Origin: a bacterium | Lineage (GTDB): Bacteria; Desulfobacterota; DSWW01 | Direction: 5' to 3' | DNA length: 7,212 nucleotides | NCBI GenBank assembly: GCA_030609865.1 | Contig: JAUWSZ010000109.1 | Span: 1-7,212 of the forward strand | Part shown: piece after piece, positions 1 through 6,071 of the stretch | Position numbering within the stretch: position 1 is the first letter of the stretch | Layout of the letters: every line of letters starts with the position of its first letter | The notes under the pieces: generated by a model | What the model was told of the DNA's origin: nothing | The model's database searches: none | What the model saw: only the letters and a program-made list of their open reading frames with translations | Program-made: the position numbers and the translations under genes

Positions 1-185
1 CCCCCTACGGCGCCCGGCAAAAATGTCGAGCGACCCCCCGAGGCCACCGAACCACACCACTCGTCTCGAATGCAGCCCCCTTCACAAGACACCCCACTCG
101 TAGACCACTGCTGGCTGCACGTGTGCGCACGCAACCACAGGCCTCAGCGAAGACGCTTCCTCGTACAGGAAGAAAAAGACTGAGA
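1..185. other. intergenic DNA, no gene recognised
   Basis: I see no convincing coding region here. The open frames on either strand have arginine-, cysteine- or proline-rich compositions without recognisable motifs and look like chance frames in GC-rich DNA. The only local structure is a small hairpin at 156-172 (CTTCCT / AGGAAG, 5-nt loop), which is followed by A rather than T residues on the plus strand and so is not a plus-strand terminator. The window edge may cut a feature that begins further upstream. Confidence 0.5.
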
Positions 186-256
186 GTCCCATTTAAGGGA
201 CGTCCTTGACTAACTGGACAAACTGGATAAGTCCAATTAGTCAAGGACGTCCCCTT
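186..256. repeat. REP-like inverted repeat
   Basis: The arm at 195-217 and the arm at 233-256 are reverse complements apart from one extra G and one mismatch. Each arm carries the palindromic core GGACGTCC inside AAGG(G)GACGTCCTTGACTAA. The 15-nt centre (218-232) is AT-richer. A second small hairpin, GTCCC-ATTTAA-GGGAC (186-201), overlaps the left arm, so alternative folds are possible. The architecture, two head-to-head copies of a short palindromic unit in intergenic DNA, resembles REP/BIME elements mobilised by REP-associated tyrosine transposases (RAYT, Y1_Tnp family). That link is inference: no transposase lies in the window. Confidence 0.7.
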
Positions 257-293
257 CTTTTCTCAATTAGTCAAGGACGTCCCCTTCTTTTCT
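234..293. repeat. perfect tandem duplication of a 30-bp unit
   Basis: Positions 234-263 and 264-293 are identical over 30 bp (start CAATTAGTCAAGGACG, end CCCCTTCTTTTCT). The first copy is the right arm of the REP-like inverted repeat plus a pyrimidine tail, and the second is an exact extra copy. The perfect identity points to a recent duplication, by slippage or recombination, of one half of the element. Confidence 0.9.
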
Positions 294-340
294 ACTCTGT
301 TGCTTTTCGTCCTCGTCTGTAACCATCAAGGCTCGGTGCA

Positions 341-448
341 GGAGAGAGGAGGGCGGTGTTCCCACGGCATTTTCGCCGGGCGACTTTGTAGGGGGCGGGA
401 GAGACGGAGCCCAAGGAAATGACGGGGGAACACCGCCCTCCTCCTCCC
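341..448. repeat. element A: long stem-loop with conserved 40-nt loop
   Basis: Arms 341-374 and 415-448 are inverted repeats matching at 28 of 34 positions, including a perfect 18-bp block (346-363 with 426-443, GAGGAGGGCGGTGTTCCC). Two of the six differences keep G-U pairing if the plus strand is transcribed. The arms enclose a 40-nt loop at 375-414 that recurs at 5987-6026 in element B, while the arm sequences of A and B are unrelated. No T-run follows either arm, so an ordinary intrinsic terminator is not indicated. The element ends about 36 bp before the candidate asd promoter. I do not recognise the family. Confidence 0.85.
375..414. repeat. conserved 40-nt loop sequence, copy 1
   Basis: The block starts GC(C/A)GGGCGACTTTGTAG and ends GAGACGGAGCCCAA. 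It differs from the copy at 5987-6026 only at block positions 3 and 22 (C here, A there). The internal GGGC (378-381) and GCCC (409-412) could close a sub-hairpin inside the loop. The middle is strongly purine-rich (GGGGGCGGGAGAGA). Identity between the copies stops exactly where the locus-specific arms begin. Confidence 0.9.
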
Positions 449-483
449 ACACTTCCTGGATCACAGACATGACGTCTTTCTTG

Positions 484-513
484 TTGACACGGTAAATCTA
501 TTGCGGATAGAGT
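484..513 (+). promoter_or_regulatory. candidate sigma-70 promoter for asd
   Basis: A consensus -35 hexamer TTGACA (484-489) is followed after 18 bp by TAGAGT (508-513), which matches the -10 consensus at four of six bases. This would start transcription near 520 and give a leader of about 65 nt before the asd start codon. The -35 match is exact but the -10 is imperfect, so the assignment is moderate. No lysine riboswitch-like fold is apparent in such a short leader. Confidence 0.5.
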
Positions 514-587
514 AGGAAGTTAGTGTTTTTGCATGGGATTGTTCCCGAATCCACCCCTCTAAACGAACGACGAAAGGGCCTTCACCG

Positions 588-1634
588 ATGGCCGGATATC
601 ACGTAGCTGTCGTCGGCGCCACGGGCGCTGTTGGACAAGAAATGCTCTCCATCCTCCAGGAAAGGAGATTCCCCGTAAAGTCCCTCCGACTTCTGGCATC
701 GAAACGCTCCGTCGGTAAATCCTTTCCCTTCCGCGGCGACTCGGTGGAGGTGCAGGAACTGAAACGAAACTCCTTTCGAGGAATCGACATCGCCCTCTTC
801 TCAGCCGGCGCCGACAGGAGCAAGCAGTTCGCACCGGCCGCCGTGAAGGCGGGCGCCGTCGTCATCGACAATAGCTCCGCATTCCGAATGGAGGCCAAGG
901 TGCCCCTTGTCGTCCCGGAAATCAACGCGGAAGAGATCCGGAACCACAAAGGAATCATCGCCAACCCAAACTGTACGACCATCGTCACTCTCATGGGGCT
1001 CTACCCCCTTCGGCCCTATGGAATCCGCAGGGTCATTCTCTCGAGCTACCAGGCGGTGTCCGGGGCCGGAGCCTGGGCCATCGAGGAACTCCGGAGACAG
1101 ACCCTCGAGTGGGCCCTGCAAGAGATCAGGAACTCGACGATGGGCACAGAGGACAAGGCCGTCTTGCGACCCGAGAAGTTTCCGCACCCGATCGCGTTCA
1201 ACCTGATTCCCCATATCGACGAATTCCTGGAGGGGGGCTACACCAAGGAAGAGATGAAATGTCTGCTCGAATCCAGAAAGATCCTGAATCAGCCGGATCT
1301 TCAGGTTTCGGCCACCACCGTCCGGGTGCCTGTCTTTCGTTCACATTCCGTGTCCGTGCACATCGAGACCGAGAAGCCCCTCTCTGTCGCCAAGGCTCGC
1401 TCGTTGATCCGCAAGGCCAAGGGGGTTCAGCTTTGCGACCAGCCGGAGAAATCGAAGTACCCGACACCGGTGCAGGTGGCCGGCAAAGACGATTGTCTCG
1501 TGGGCAGGATTCGCAAGGATGAATGTGTGCCAAACGGACTGTGCCTGTGGATCGTCGGGGATCAACTCCGAAAAGGGGCGGCTCTCAACGCGATTCAGAT
1601 CGCGGAGTCCCTGCTCGGAATCGCCCGGGGTTGA
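588..1634 (+). CDS. asd: aspartate-semialdehyde dehydrogenase
   Basis: The 348-residue product should reduce aspartyl-4-phosphate to aspartate semialdehyde with NADPH in the cytoplasm. This is the branch reaction leading to lysine/diaminopimelate, threonine and methionine. An N-terminal nucleotide-binding glycine motif GATGAVG spans residues 10-16. SAFR (97-100) supplies a phosphate-binding arginine. The active-site cysteine is Cys129 in ANPNCTT. YQAVSGAG (154-161), EEMK (221-224), TTVRVPV (243-249) and the catalytic histidine of RSHS (His253) follow in the expected order. The length and the C-terminal GRIRKD...LWIVGDQLRKGAALNAIQIAE block fit the roughly 345-residue Bacillus-type branch. The ATG at 588 is preceded by a weak AAAGGG Shine-Dalgarno (573-578) and sits right before the Rossmann strand. 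The gene stands alone here and converges on the patatin gene. All key residues are present, so the identification is secure. Confidence 0.97.
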   Translation: MAGYHVAVVGATGAVGQEMLSILQERRFPVKSLRLLASKRSVGKSFPFRGDSVEVQELKRNSFRGIDIALFSAGADRSKQFAPAAVKAGAVVIDNSSAFRMEAKVPLVVPEINAEEIRNHKGIIANPNCTTIVTLMGLYPLRPYGIRRVILSSYQAVSGAGAWAIEELRRQTLEWALQEIRNSTMGTEDKAVLRPEKFPHPIAFNLIPHIDEFLEGGYTKEEMKCLLESRKILNQPDLQVSATTVRVPVFRSHSVSVHIETEKPLSVAKARSLIRKAKGVQLCDQPEKSKYPTPVQVAGKDDCLVGRIRKDECVPNGLCLWIVGDQLRKGAALNAIQIAESLLGIARG

Positions 1635-1664
1635 AACGGGCTGACCCAAGGCCCCGGGCCACAT

Positions 1665-1738
1665 GCCGATCAGGAAACAGCCTGAAGATATCTTTTGTTC
1701 CTCCCCAGGGGAAAGGGCAGGATCTTTTCCTGATCGGC
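1665..1738. repeat. inverted repeat across the asd/patatin convergent junction
   Basis: GCCGATCAGGAAA at 1665-1677 is the exact reverse complement of 1726-1738 (13 bp perfect, 48-nt loop). Inside the loop are two further palindromes, AAGATATCTT (1685-1694) and CCCCAGGGG (1703-1711). The left arm covers the stop codon of the patatin gene and the right arm lies in its last coding segment. Placed 31 bp after the asd stop, it could fold in either transcript and stop or stabilise convergent transcripts. That role is inference, since no clean T-run terminator is present. Confidence 0.55.
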
Positions 1739-3019
1739 TGCCCCATTTGCCTCGAAGGCCCCATCTCCGGACGGCCTCTTCAAGACAACGCCATAGGCAT
1801 CGAGGATTTGCCGGAGGGGGTGGAACTTCCTCTCGCTCCACACGGACACCCAGTCATACCCGCGCTCGGCGGCCCGTGGCCGGTCCCGCAGGGCAAGGGG
1901 ATTCATGTCGAAGAACTTGTAATCGTACTCCGTGGGCTCGATAAGGATGATGTCACCCCGGAAACGTGGGTCTCTCCGGTAGAGGTCGATTCCATAATCG
2001 AGCCTCGTGTGCAGCAGGATCCGGAAGACCTGATTCAGGACCGAGAAGACGCCCTGGTCTGCGATGTGCTTGCCTTCGACCACATGCTTCTTCTTCTCCT
2101 GCGAATACCGTGCAATGACCTTGTTGTGGAACGGCCGAAACGGGTTGTAGCAGATGATCAGATCTGCCCCGCTTTCGACAGCCACGTCGATGTTGGCCGT
2201 CTTGCGGACCCCACCGTCGACGTAGTCCACCCCCTGGATCCGGGCAGGTCGGTAGAACCCGGGCAGGGCCGTGGAGGCCTGAACCGCCTGGGAGATCGCG
2301 AGATTGTTGTTCTGGTTGTATCCGAACACCACCCTTTCGGCCGTATCCAGGTTGGCGGCAACAATATAGAGTTCTTTTCCGGTCCAGCGGTAGAGGGCGG
2401 TGAAGTCGTTGGGAAGGCGGTGCCCTTCGAAGCTCCTTCGGAGGGTGGACTCGATTCGATCGTTCTTGAAGACGCCCCGGGGGAGATAGTTCAGGGGGGA
2501 TGGAAACTGCCGGGTCATCCCCAGGACTCGCCCATACCGCCTGAGCAACCTCCTGCAGTTCTCGTAGGAAGGATGTCGGACCAGTTCGAAGACGGACTTC
2601 CGGAAATCCTCCTTCAGCAGGCTGTTGGACAAAAAGGCCCCGAGCAGGAAGTCCGGGACGAAATTCAGGAAATCCCATAGGAAGTGAAAGGGACCTTTGA
2701 TAAACTCTTCCAGGTTGGGATTGTAGAAATCGAGGAAGCTGACCCCACCCAGTTGATCGGATTCTCCCTCGATGCTGTCCAACATCTCTGCGGGGCTGAT
2801 TCCGTTCGCCAGCAGGGAAGCAATGATCGAACCGGCGCTCAACCCAACGAAGGTATCAAAGTCGGTTACCTTCCTGTTTTCGAGGCAGCAGTCCAACGCA
2901 TGGAGGCCACCCACTTTATACGCCCCCCCGGTGACGGCCCCGCCTGCCAGTACGATGGCAATCTTCGGGTTGTCCTTGGGGCGGCTGAGATCGCTCTTCT
3001 GTACGATGGTTATGCCCAT
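1670..3019 (-). CDS. patatin-like phospholipase family protein
   Basis: The 449-residue protein belongs to the patatin/RssA-type lipid acyl hydrolases, which use a Ser-Asp dyad. The N-terminal oxyanion-hole segment is GGAVTGGAY (26-34). The nucleophile elbow GLSAG (59-63) gives Ser61. The second dyad residue is in DGG (268-270), Asp268. A likely acyl hydrolase is therefore complete, although the substrate cannot be read from sequence. A hydrophobic aromatic stretch (about 109-131, rich in F, L and W) between the dyad halves may contact membrane. No signal peptide is seen, so a cytoplasmic or inner-membrane-associated location is likely. The region after the patatin fold (about 300-449) is not assigned to a domain. 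The ATG is chosen because AGGTGG (complement of 3024-3029) lies a few bases upstream and the family motifs start soon after. It is divergent from mutS2 and convergent with asd, so it is probably monocistronic. Confidence 0.92.
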   Translation of the reverse strand: MGITIVQKSDLSRPKDNPKIAIVLAGGAVTGGAYKVGGLHALDCCLENRKVTDFDTFVGLSAGSIIASLLANGISPAEMLDSIEGESDQLGGVSFLDFYNPNLEEFIKGPFHFLWDFLNFVPDFLLGAFLSNSLLKEDFRKSVFELVRHPSYENCRRLLRRYGRVLGMTRQFPSPLNYLPRGVFKNDRIESTLRRSFEGHRLPNDFTALYRWTGKELYIVAANLDTAERVVFGYNQNNNLAISQAVQASTALPGFYRPARIQGVDYVDGGVRKTANIDVAVESGADLIICYNPFRPFHNKVIARYSQEKKKHVVEGKHIADQGVFSVLNQVFRILLHTRLDYGIDLYRRDPRFRGDIILIEPTEYDYKFFDMNPLALRDRPRAAERGYDWVSVWSERKFHPLRQILDAYGVVLKRPSGDGAFEANGAADQEKILPFPLGRNKRYLQAVS

Positions 3020-3203
3020 ATCACCACCTAAAACAAAATCTCCGGGTTTCTTGCCTCCTCGACTCGCTAGGGCCCGTTTGCGTTTCGCATTGCATCATTT
3101 TAGTATCTTTTCGAAAAAAGTAAAGAATTTTCCGTAGGGTCCGTCTACTCCTTCATTCTCCATCTGAACCTTCACGCATAAGTAGGAAACAGACATAAGG
3201 TTT
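3020..3203. promoter_or_regulatory. divergent intergenic region between patatin gene and mutS2
   Basis: This 184-bp stretch must hold the promoters of both flanking genes. Its middle (about 3090-3135) is clearly AT-richer than the surroundings and contains the palindrome TTTTCGAAAA (3108-3117). I found no convincing -35/-10 pair on either strand. The right end carries ATAAGG (3195-3200) three bases before the mutS2 ATG, an unusually close Shine-Dalgarno. The left end carries the strong AGGTGG site of the patatin gene. Confidence 0.5.
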
Positions 3204-5678
3204 ATGGACTCTGACAGCAAGAAGGAATCGGCCTTCCCTGTTGACACGACCTTCGCATACGGGGAGACCCTCCAACAGCTCGACTGGCCCTGGCTCGTTG
3301 AACAGATCCGGAAGAGACTCCGAACGATTCCCGCGCGCCAGGGATGTGCAGACCTCCTCTGGGTGCCGACCCGGGACGCTGCCGTCCAGACCCTGCGAGA
3401 AGTCGAGGAGGCCCGGGCCCTGCTCGCGGCAGGGCACTCTTTTCCCCTGGGAGATCCGCCAGACATACGGCCACTGCAGCCGCGCATCGACAAGGGCGCG
3501 ATCCTCGGACCCGCGGAGCTTCTGGACATTGCCTCCTGGATGGATACGGTAGAGGCCCTCCGGAAGTTCCTGGTCGTCCGTCGCCAGCAGGCACCCCTGC
3601 TCTACCGGTACGCCGAGACAGCCCCCTCCTTCTCTCATCTCATCTACGACATTCGAAGCTGCGTGGACGAGAAGGGAGAGGTACGCGACGAGGCAAGCCC
3701 GGAACTCGGTACACTCCGGAAAAAGGCCAGGAAGGTCCACCAGGAAATCCATCAAAGACTCCACTCCTATCTTACGGAAAAGGACTTCGAAAATCTCCTC
3801 CAGGACAGATTCTACACGATCAAAGAAGACCGCTACGTGCTGCCCATCAAGACGAACCAGCGAGGGTTCGTGGACGGGATCGTCCTGGGCAGCTCAAACA
3901 GCGGCGCCACGCTCTTCATCGAGCCCCGCGAGATCGTTGAACTCAACAACACCTACAAGCTGGCCCAGATCGAGTCCCAGCGGGAGATTGACAGGATTCT
4001 TCTGGGCATCTGTGACCACCTTCGCCAGGATGCCTCAGAAATGGAAAAAGGCCATGCCTTCCTGACCCGGCTCGACCTCTTCCAGGCCCGAGGGGAACTC
4101 TCGAATGCTCTCGAGGCGATTGTGCCGACCCTGAACCGCGACGAGGGCATTCGACTCTACCAGGCCCGCCACCCCTTCCTCTTCCTGACAAAGGGGCGCG
4201 TGGTTGCCAACGACATCCTGATCACTCCACCCCACCGTACTTCACTGATCACGGGGCCCAACGCAGGGGGCAAGACGGTCATTCTCAAGACCGTGGGTCT
4301 GCTCTCCCTGATGGTGCGGGCAGGATTTGCCCTGCCCGTTGCCGAGGGCTCGAACCTCCCCTTCTTCGACCGCATCTTTTCGGACATAGGCGACAGCCAG
4401 AGCCTGGAGGAGAACCGATCCACCTTTTCGGGCCATATCCAGAGGATCGTGGATTTCCTGTCTTCCGTCGAGGACACGAGCCTTGCGCTATTGGACGAAA
4501 TCCTGATCGGCACCGACCCGGAGGAAGGGAGTTCTCTGGCACAGGCTGTTCTCGAGTATCTCGCGGACACGGGCGCCTTCACCCTCGCGACCACCCACTA
4601 TCTTGCCCTGAAAACACTGGCGACCCGGCAGTCCAGCATTCAAAACGCGGCCCTGGGCTTTGATCCCCATACCCTGGAGCCCACGTATCGATTGACCCCG
4701 GGCGTGCCCGGAACGAGTAACGCAATGTACATCGCCAGCCAGCTCGGTCTCCCTGCCGGGATTCTCGCCAGGGCCCGCTCCCTGCGCGGCGAGACCGGCG
4801 TGGACATCGAAGGGCTCCTGGTCCAGATTCAGGCTGCGAAGAAGGAGACCGAAACAGAGCGGCATCGCTGGCAAAAGGCGTCGGAAGAGGCCGAGGCAAT
4901 CCGGCAAGCGCTCCGGCAGGAACTGGGAGAGGTGGAGAGGCGCGAGAGGGAATTGAAGAAGAAATACCGGGACAAACTGGAGGAGGCCTTTCGGGAGGCC
5001 CTGAGAGAGCTGGAGCGGCTGCGTCGGCAACAGGCCAGGAGCGGAGCCGCCCCCTCGAATGCAGCGGTGTCCAAACAGATCAGAGAACACAGAGATGCGT
5101 TGTTCTCGGACGAGGGGCTCTTCCATGAACCGCCCCCGGTTCCCGAAGCGGGAAGCGAGGTCGACTGGTCAGAGGTTCGGTGTGGGGACACGGTTTACCT
5201 GCCGGAGTTGCAGGCCGATGCCAGGATCCTGAAGCTGCCGGACCGAAAGGGCACGGTCCTCGTAGAGGCAAAGGGGTTCCGGATGCAGGTGGAGGCTGAC
5301 AGAGTCTGGAAACCGGCTGTACAGAAAAGGACCGTCAAGAAGGAGGGCGCCGGTCGCCGTCCGAAAGAACAGGCCTCCTGGGGTCTCCAGGCCTCGGAGA
5401 ACCCCGCTGCAGAGGGGTCCCATCGTTGTGATCTGAGGGGGTTGACCGTAGAAGAGGCACTGGATCGCACCTCGAAGCTCTTGGACAAGGGCTTTCGGGA
5501 GCAGACGCCGCGGATGATCCTGATACACGGCCTGGGAAAGGGAATCCTACGCGACGCGATCCGACAGTCGCTCTCACAGGCGCCCTACCCGATCTCCTTC
5601 AGGCCCGGACAACGTGCAGAGGGAGGGGACGGCGTCACCGTCGTGGAGTTCGAACCGGCAGGATTTCCGAATCGATAG
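3204..5678 (+). CDS. mutS2: endonuclease MutS2 (MutS-family ATPase with C-terminal Smr domain)
   Basis: The 824-residue protein is a MutS2-type ATPase. Relatives have been linked to suppression of homologous recombination and, in Bacillus subtilis, to binding collided ribosomes; which role applies here cannot be told. It lacks the MutS1 mismatch-recognition domain and begins directly with the core/lever region. GSSNSGATLFIEP (229-241) is the typical MutS2 clamp-proximal motif. The ATPase has Walker A GPNAGGKT (351-358), an STFSGH segment (406-411), Walker B LALLDE (427-432) and the H-loop TTH (463-465). A charged coiled coil covers about 540-612. A small beta-rich KOW-like segment (about 658-702) follows, then a charged linker. 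The C-terminal Smr domain has CDLRG (742-746) and HGLGKG (775-780). The length is slightly above the usual 780-790. The segment after Walker B reads ILIGTDPEEG, where LGAGTDP is more common. The ATG at 3204 is the only early start candidate seen; it leaves an N-terminal extension of about 20 residues before the usual beginning. Confidence 0.96.
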   Translation: MDSDSKKESAFPVDTTFAYGETLQQLDWPWLVEQIRKRLRTIPARQGCADLLWVPTRDAAVQTLREVEEARALLAAGHSFPLGDPPDIRPLQPRIDKGAILGPAELLDIASWMDTVEALRKFLVVRRQQAPLLYRYAETAPSFSHLIYDIRSCVDEKGEVRDEASPELGTLRKKARKVHQEIHQRLHSYLTEKDFENLLQDRFYTIKEDRYVLPIKTNQRGFVDGIVLGSSNSGATLFIEPREIVELNNTYKLAQIESQREIDRILLGICDHLRQDASEMEKGHAFLTRLDLFQARGELSNALEAIVPTLNRDEGIRLYQARHPFLFLTKGRVVANDILITPPHRTSLITGPNAGGKTVILKTVGLLSLMVRAGFALPVAEGSNLPFFDRIFSDIGDSQSLEENRSTFSGHIQRIVDFLSSVEDTSLALLDEILIGTDPEEGSSLAQAVLEYLADTGAFTLATTHYLALKTLATRQSSIQNAALGFDPHTLEPTYRLTPGVPGTSNAMYIASQLGLPAGILARARSLRGETGVDIEGLLVQIQAAKKETETERHRWQKASEEAEAIRQALRQELGEVERRERELKKKYRDKLEEAFREALRELERLRRQQARSGAAPSNAAVSKQIREHRDALFSDEGLFHEPPPVPEAGSEVDWSEVRCGDTVYLPELQADARILKLPDRKGTVLVEAKGFRMQVEADRVWKPAVQKRTVKKEGAGRRPKEQASWGLQASENPAAEGSHRCDLRGLTVEEALDRTSKLLDKGFREQTPRMILIHGLGKGILRDAIRQSLSQAPYPISFRPGQRAEGGDGVTVVEFEPAGFPNR

Positions 5679-5777
5679 GGGCCGCCTTCCCAGTGGGGCG
5701 ACTCATAAGTTCTGTCCCTGTTTCCGGCAATTCATCTACCATCTCTGTTTGTGTCTGTCTCGTCGTCGTCCTTAATC

Positions 5778-5914
5778 TTGGCTGTTAGCCGTTAGCTTTT
5801 AGCTGTTAGCTCCCTACCACTCCCCCCAACGGGTGGCACGCAAGTCAGGGGCGGGATGCTCGCGAAGGCGGGGCGGGGTGGACTAATAGCTAACAGCTAG
5901 TGGCTAATAGCCAA
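5778..5914. repeat. element C: 32-bp inverted repeat of TTAGC-rich units around a 73-nt GC-rich centre
   Basis: Arms 5778-5809 and 5883-5914 pair over 32 positions. Read as plus-strand RNA there are 27 Watson-Crick pairs, 4 G-U wobbles and a single mismatch. Read on the minus strand the same five sites are all mismatches. The arms are themselves built of short repeats of the type (G/T)TTAGC. The 73-nt centre (5810-5882) is GC-rich and does not match the 40-nt loop of elements A and B. This may be a structured RNA, a repeat remnant, or a terminator-like structure at the mutS2 3' end. Confidence 0.75.
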
Positions 5915-5918
5915 TCAT

Positions 5919-5940
5919 CGGGCACGGGCACGGACACGGG
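5919..5940. repeat. short hexamer tandem repeat (CGGGCA)n
   Basis: Just over three and a half copies of the 6-bp unit CGGGCA lie in a row, with one base change in the third copy (CGGACA). They sit between elements C and B in non-coding DNA. This is a microsatellite-like tract with no evident function. Confidence 0.75.
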
Positions 5941-5956
5941 TGGCGTGGGGCCTCTG

Positions 5957-6055
5957 GTGCTATCTCCTGTTCCGAATTCGATTTGTGCAGGGCGACTTTG
6001 TAGGGGGAGGGAGAGACGGAGCCCAAACAAATCGAATTCGGAACAGGGGTAGCAC
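5957..6055. repeat. element B: long stem-loop with conserved 40-nt loop
   Basis: Arms 5957-5986 and 6027-6055 are inverted repeats. The inner 21 bp are perfect (5966-5986 with 6027-6047, including CTGTTCCGAATTCGATTTGT) and the outer 6 bp are also perfect (GTGCTA / TAGCAC), separated by a small asymmetric internal loop. The arms enclose the 40-nt block shared with element A, at exactly the same junctions, but share no sequence with the arms of A. The element lies 17 to 115 bases past the stop codon of the MauE/DoxX-like gene on that gene's strand, so it would be at the 3' end of that operon's transcript. No T-run follows it in either direction. Confidence 0.88.
5987..6026. repeat. conserved 40-nt loop sequence, copy 2
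   Basis: This is the second copy of the 40-nt block seen at 375-414, in the same orientation and with 38 of 40 bases identical. The two differences are A at 5989 and A at 6008, where copy 1 has C. The GGGC (5990-5993) / GCCC (6021-6024) internal complement is kept. Confidence 0.9.
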
Positions 6056-6071
6056 TGCAGATGGGCGTTTT

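Larger units (their letters stand above)
5679..6071. other. 393-bp convergent intergenic region rich in palindromes
   Basis: This gap lies between the 3' ends of mutS2 and the MauE/DoxX-like gene, and I find no gene in it. It contains element C (5778-5914), a hexamer repeat (5919-5940) and element B (5957-6055), which together occupy about two thirds of it. The first 99 bases (5679-5777) show only a short GTC triplet run near 5760-5769. No hairpin with a T-run that would be a standard terminator for mutS2 was found. Confidence 0.6.

Noticed and set aside
186..293. Possible CRISPR array from the repeated 30-bp units
   Set aside because: There are only two copies and they are directly adjacent with no spacers; no cas genes are in the window.
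341..448. Elements A and B as integron attC sites, which also have variable stems
   Set aside because: attC sites conserve the outer R boxes (GTTRRRY at the ends) and vary in the loop. Here the loop is conserved and the ends vary, with no integrase or cassette genes.
536..552. Small hairpin GGATT / AATCC in the asd leader, considered as part of a lysine or SAM riboswitch
   Set aside because: The stem is only 5 bp and the leader is too short, with none of the conserved riboswitch core elements visible.
1649..1661. GGCCCCGGGCC palindrome between asd and the patatin gene as an intrinsic terminator
   Set aside because: The palindrome has no room for a loop and is not followed by a T-run on either strand.
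1523..2680. A 385-codon open frame on the plus strand overlapping the end of asd and most of the patatin gene
   Set aside because: It lies antisense to the patatin gene, which has intact catalytic motifs. Its translation has no recognisable domain and is a shadow of GC-rich codon use.
5707..5740. Loose resemblance of this stretch to the arm of element B (CTGTT..CCG..AATTC)
   Set aside because: The match needs several gaps and is short, so it is not distinguishable from chance.
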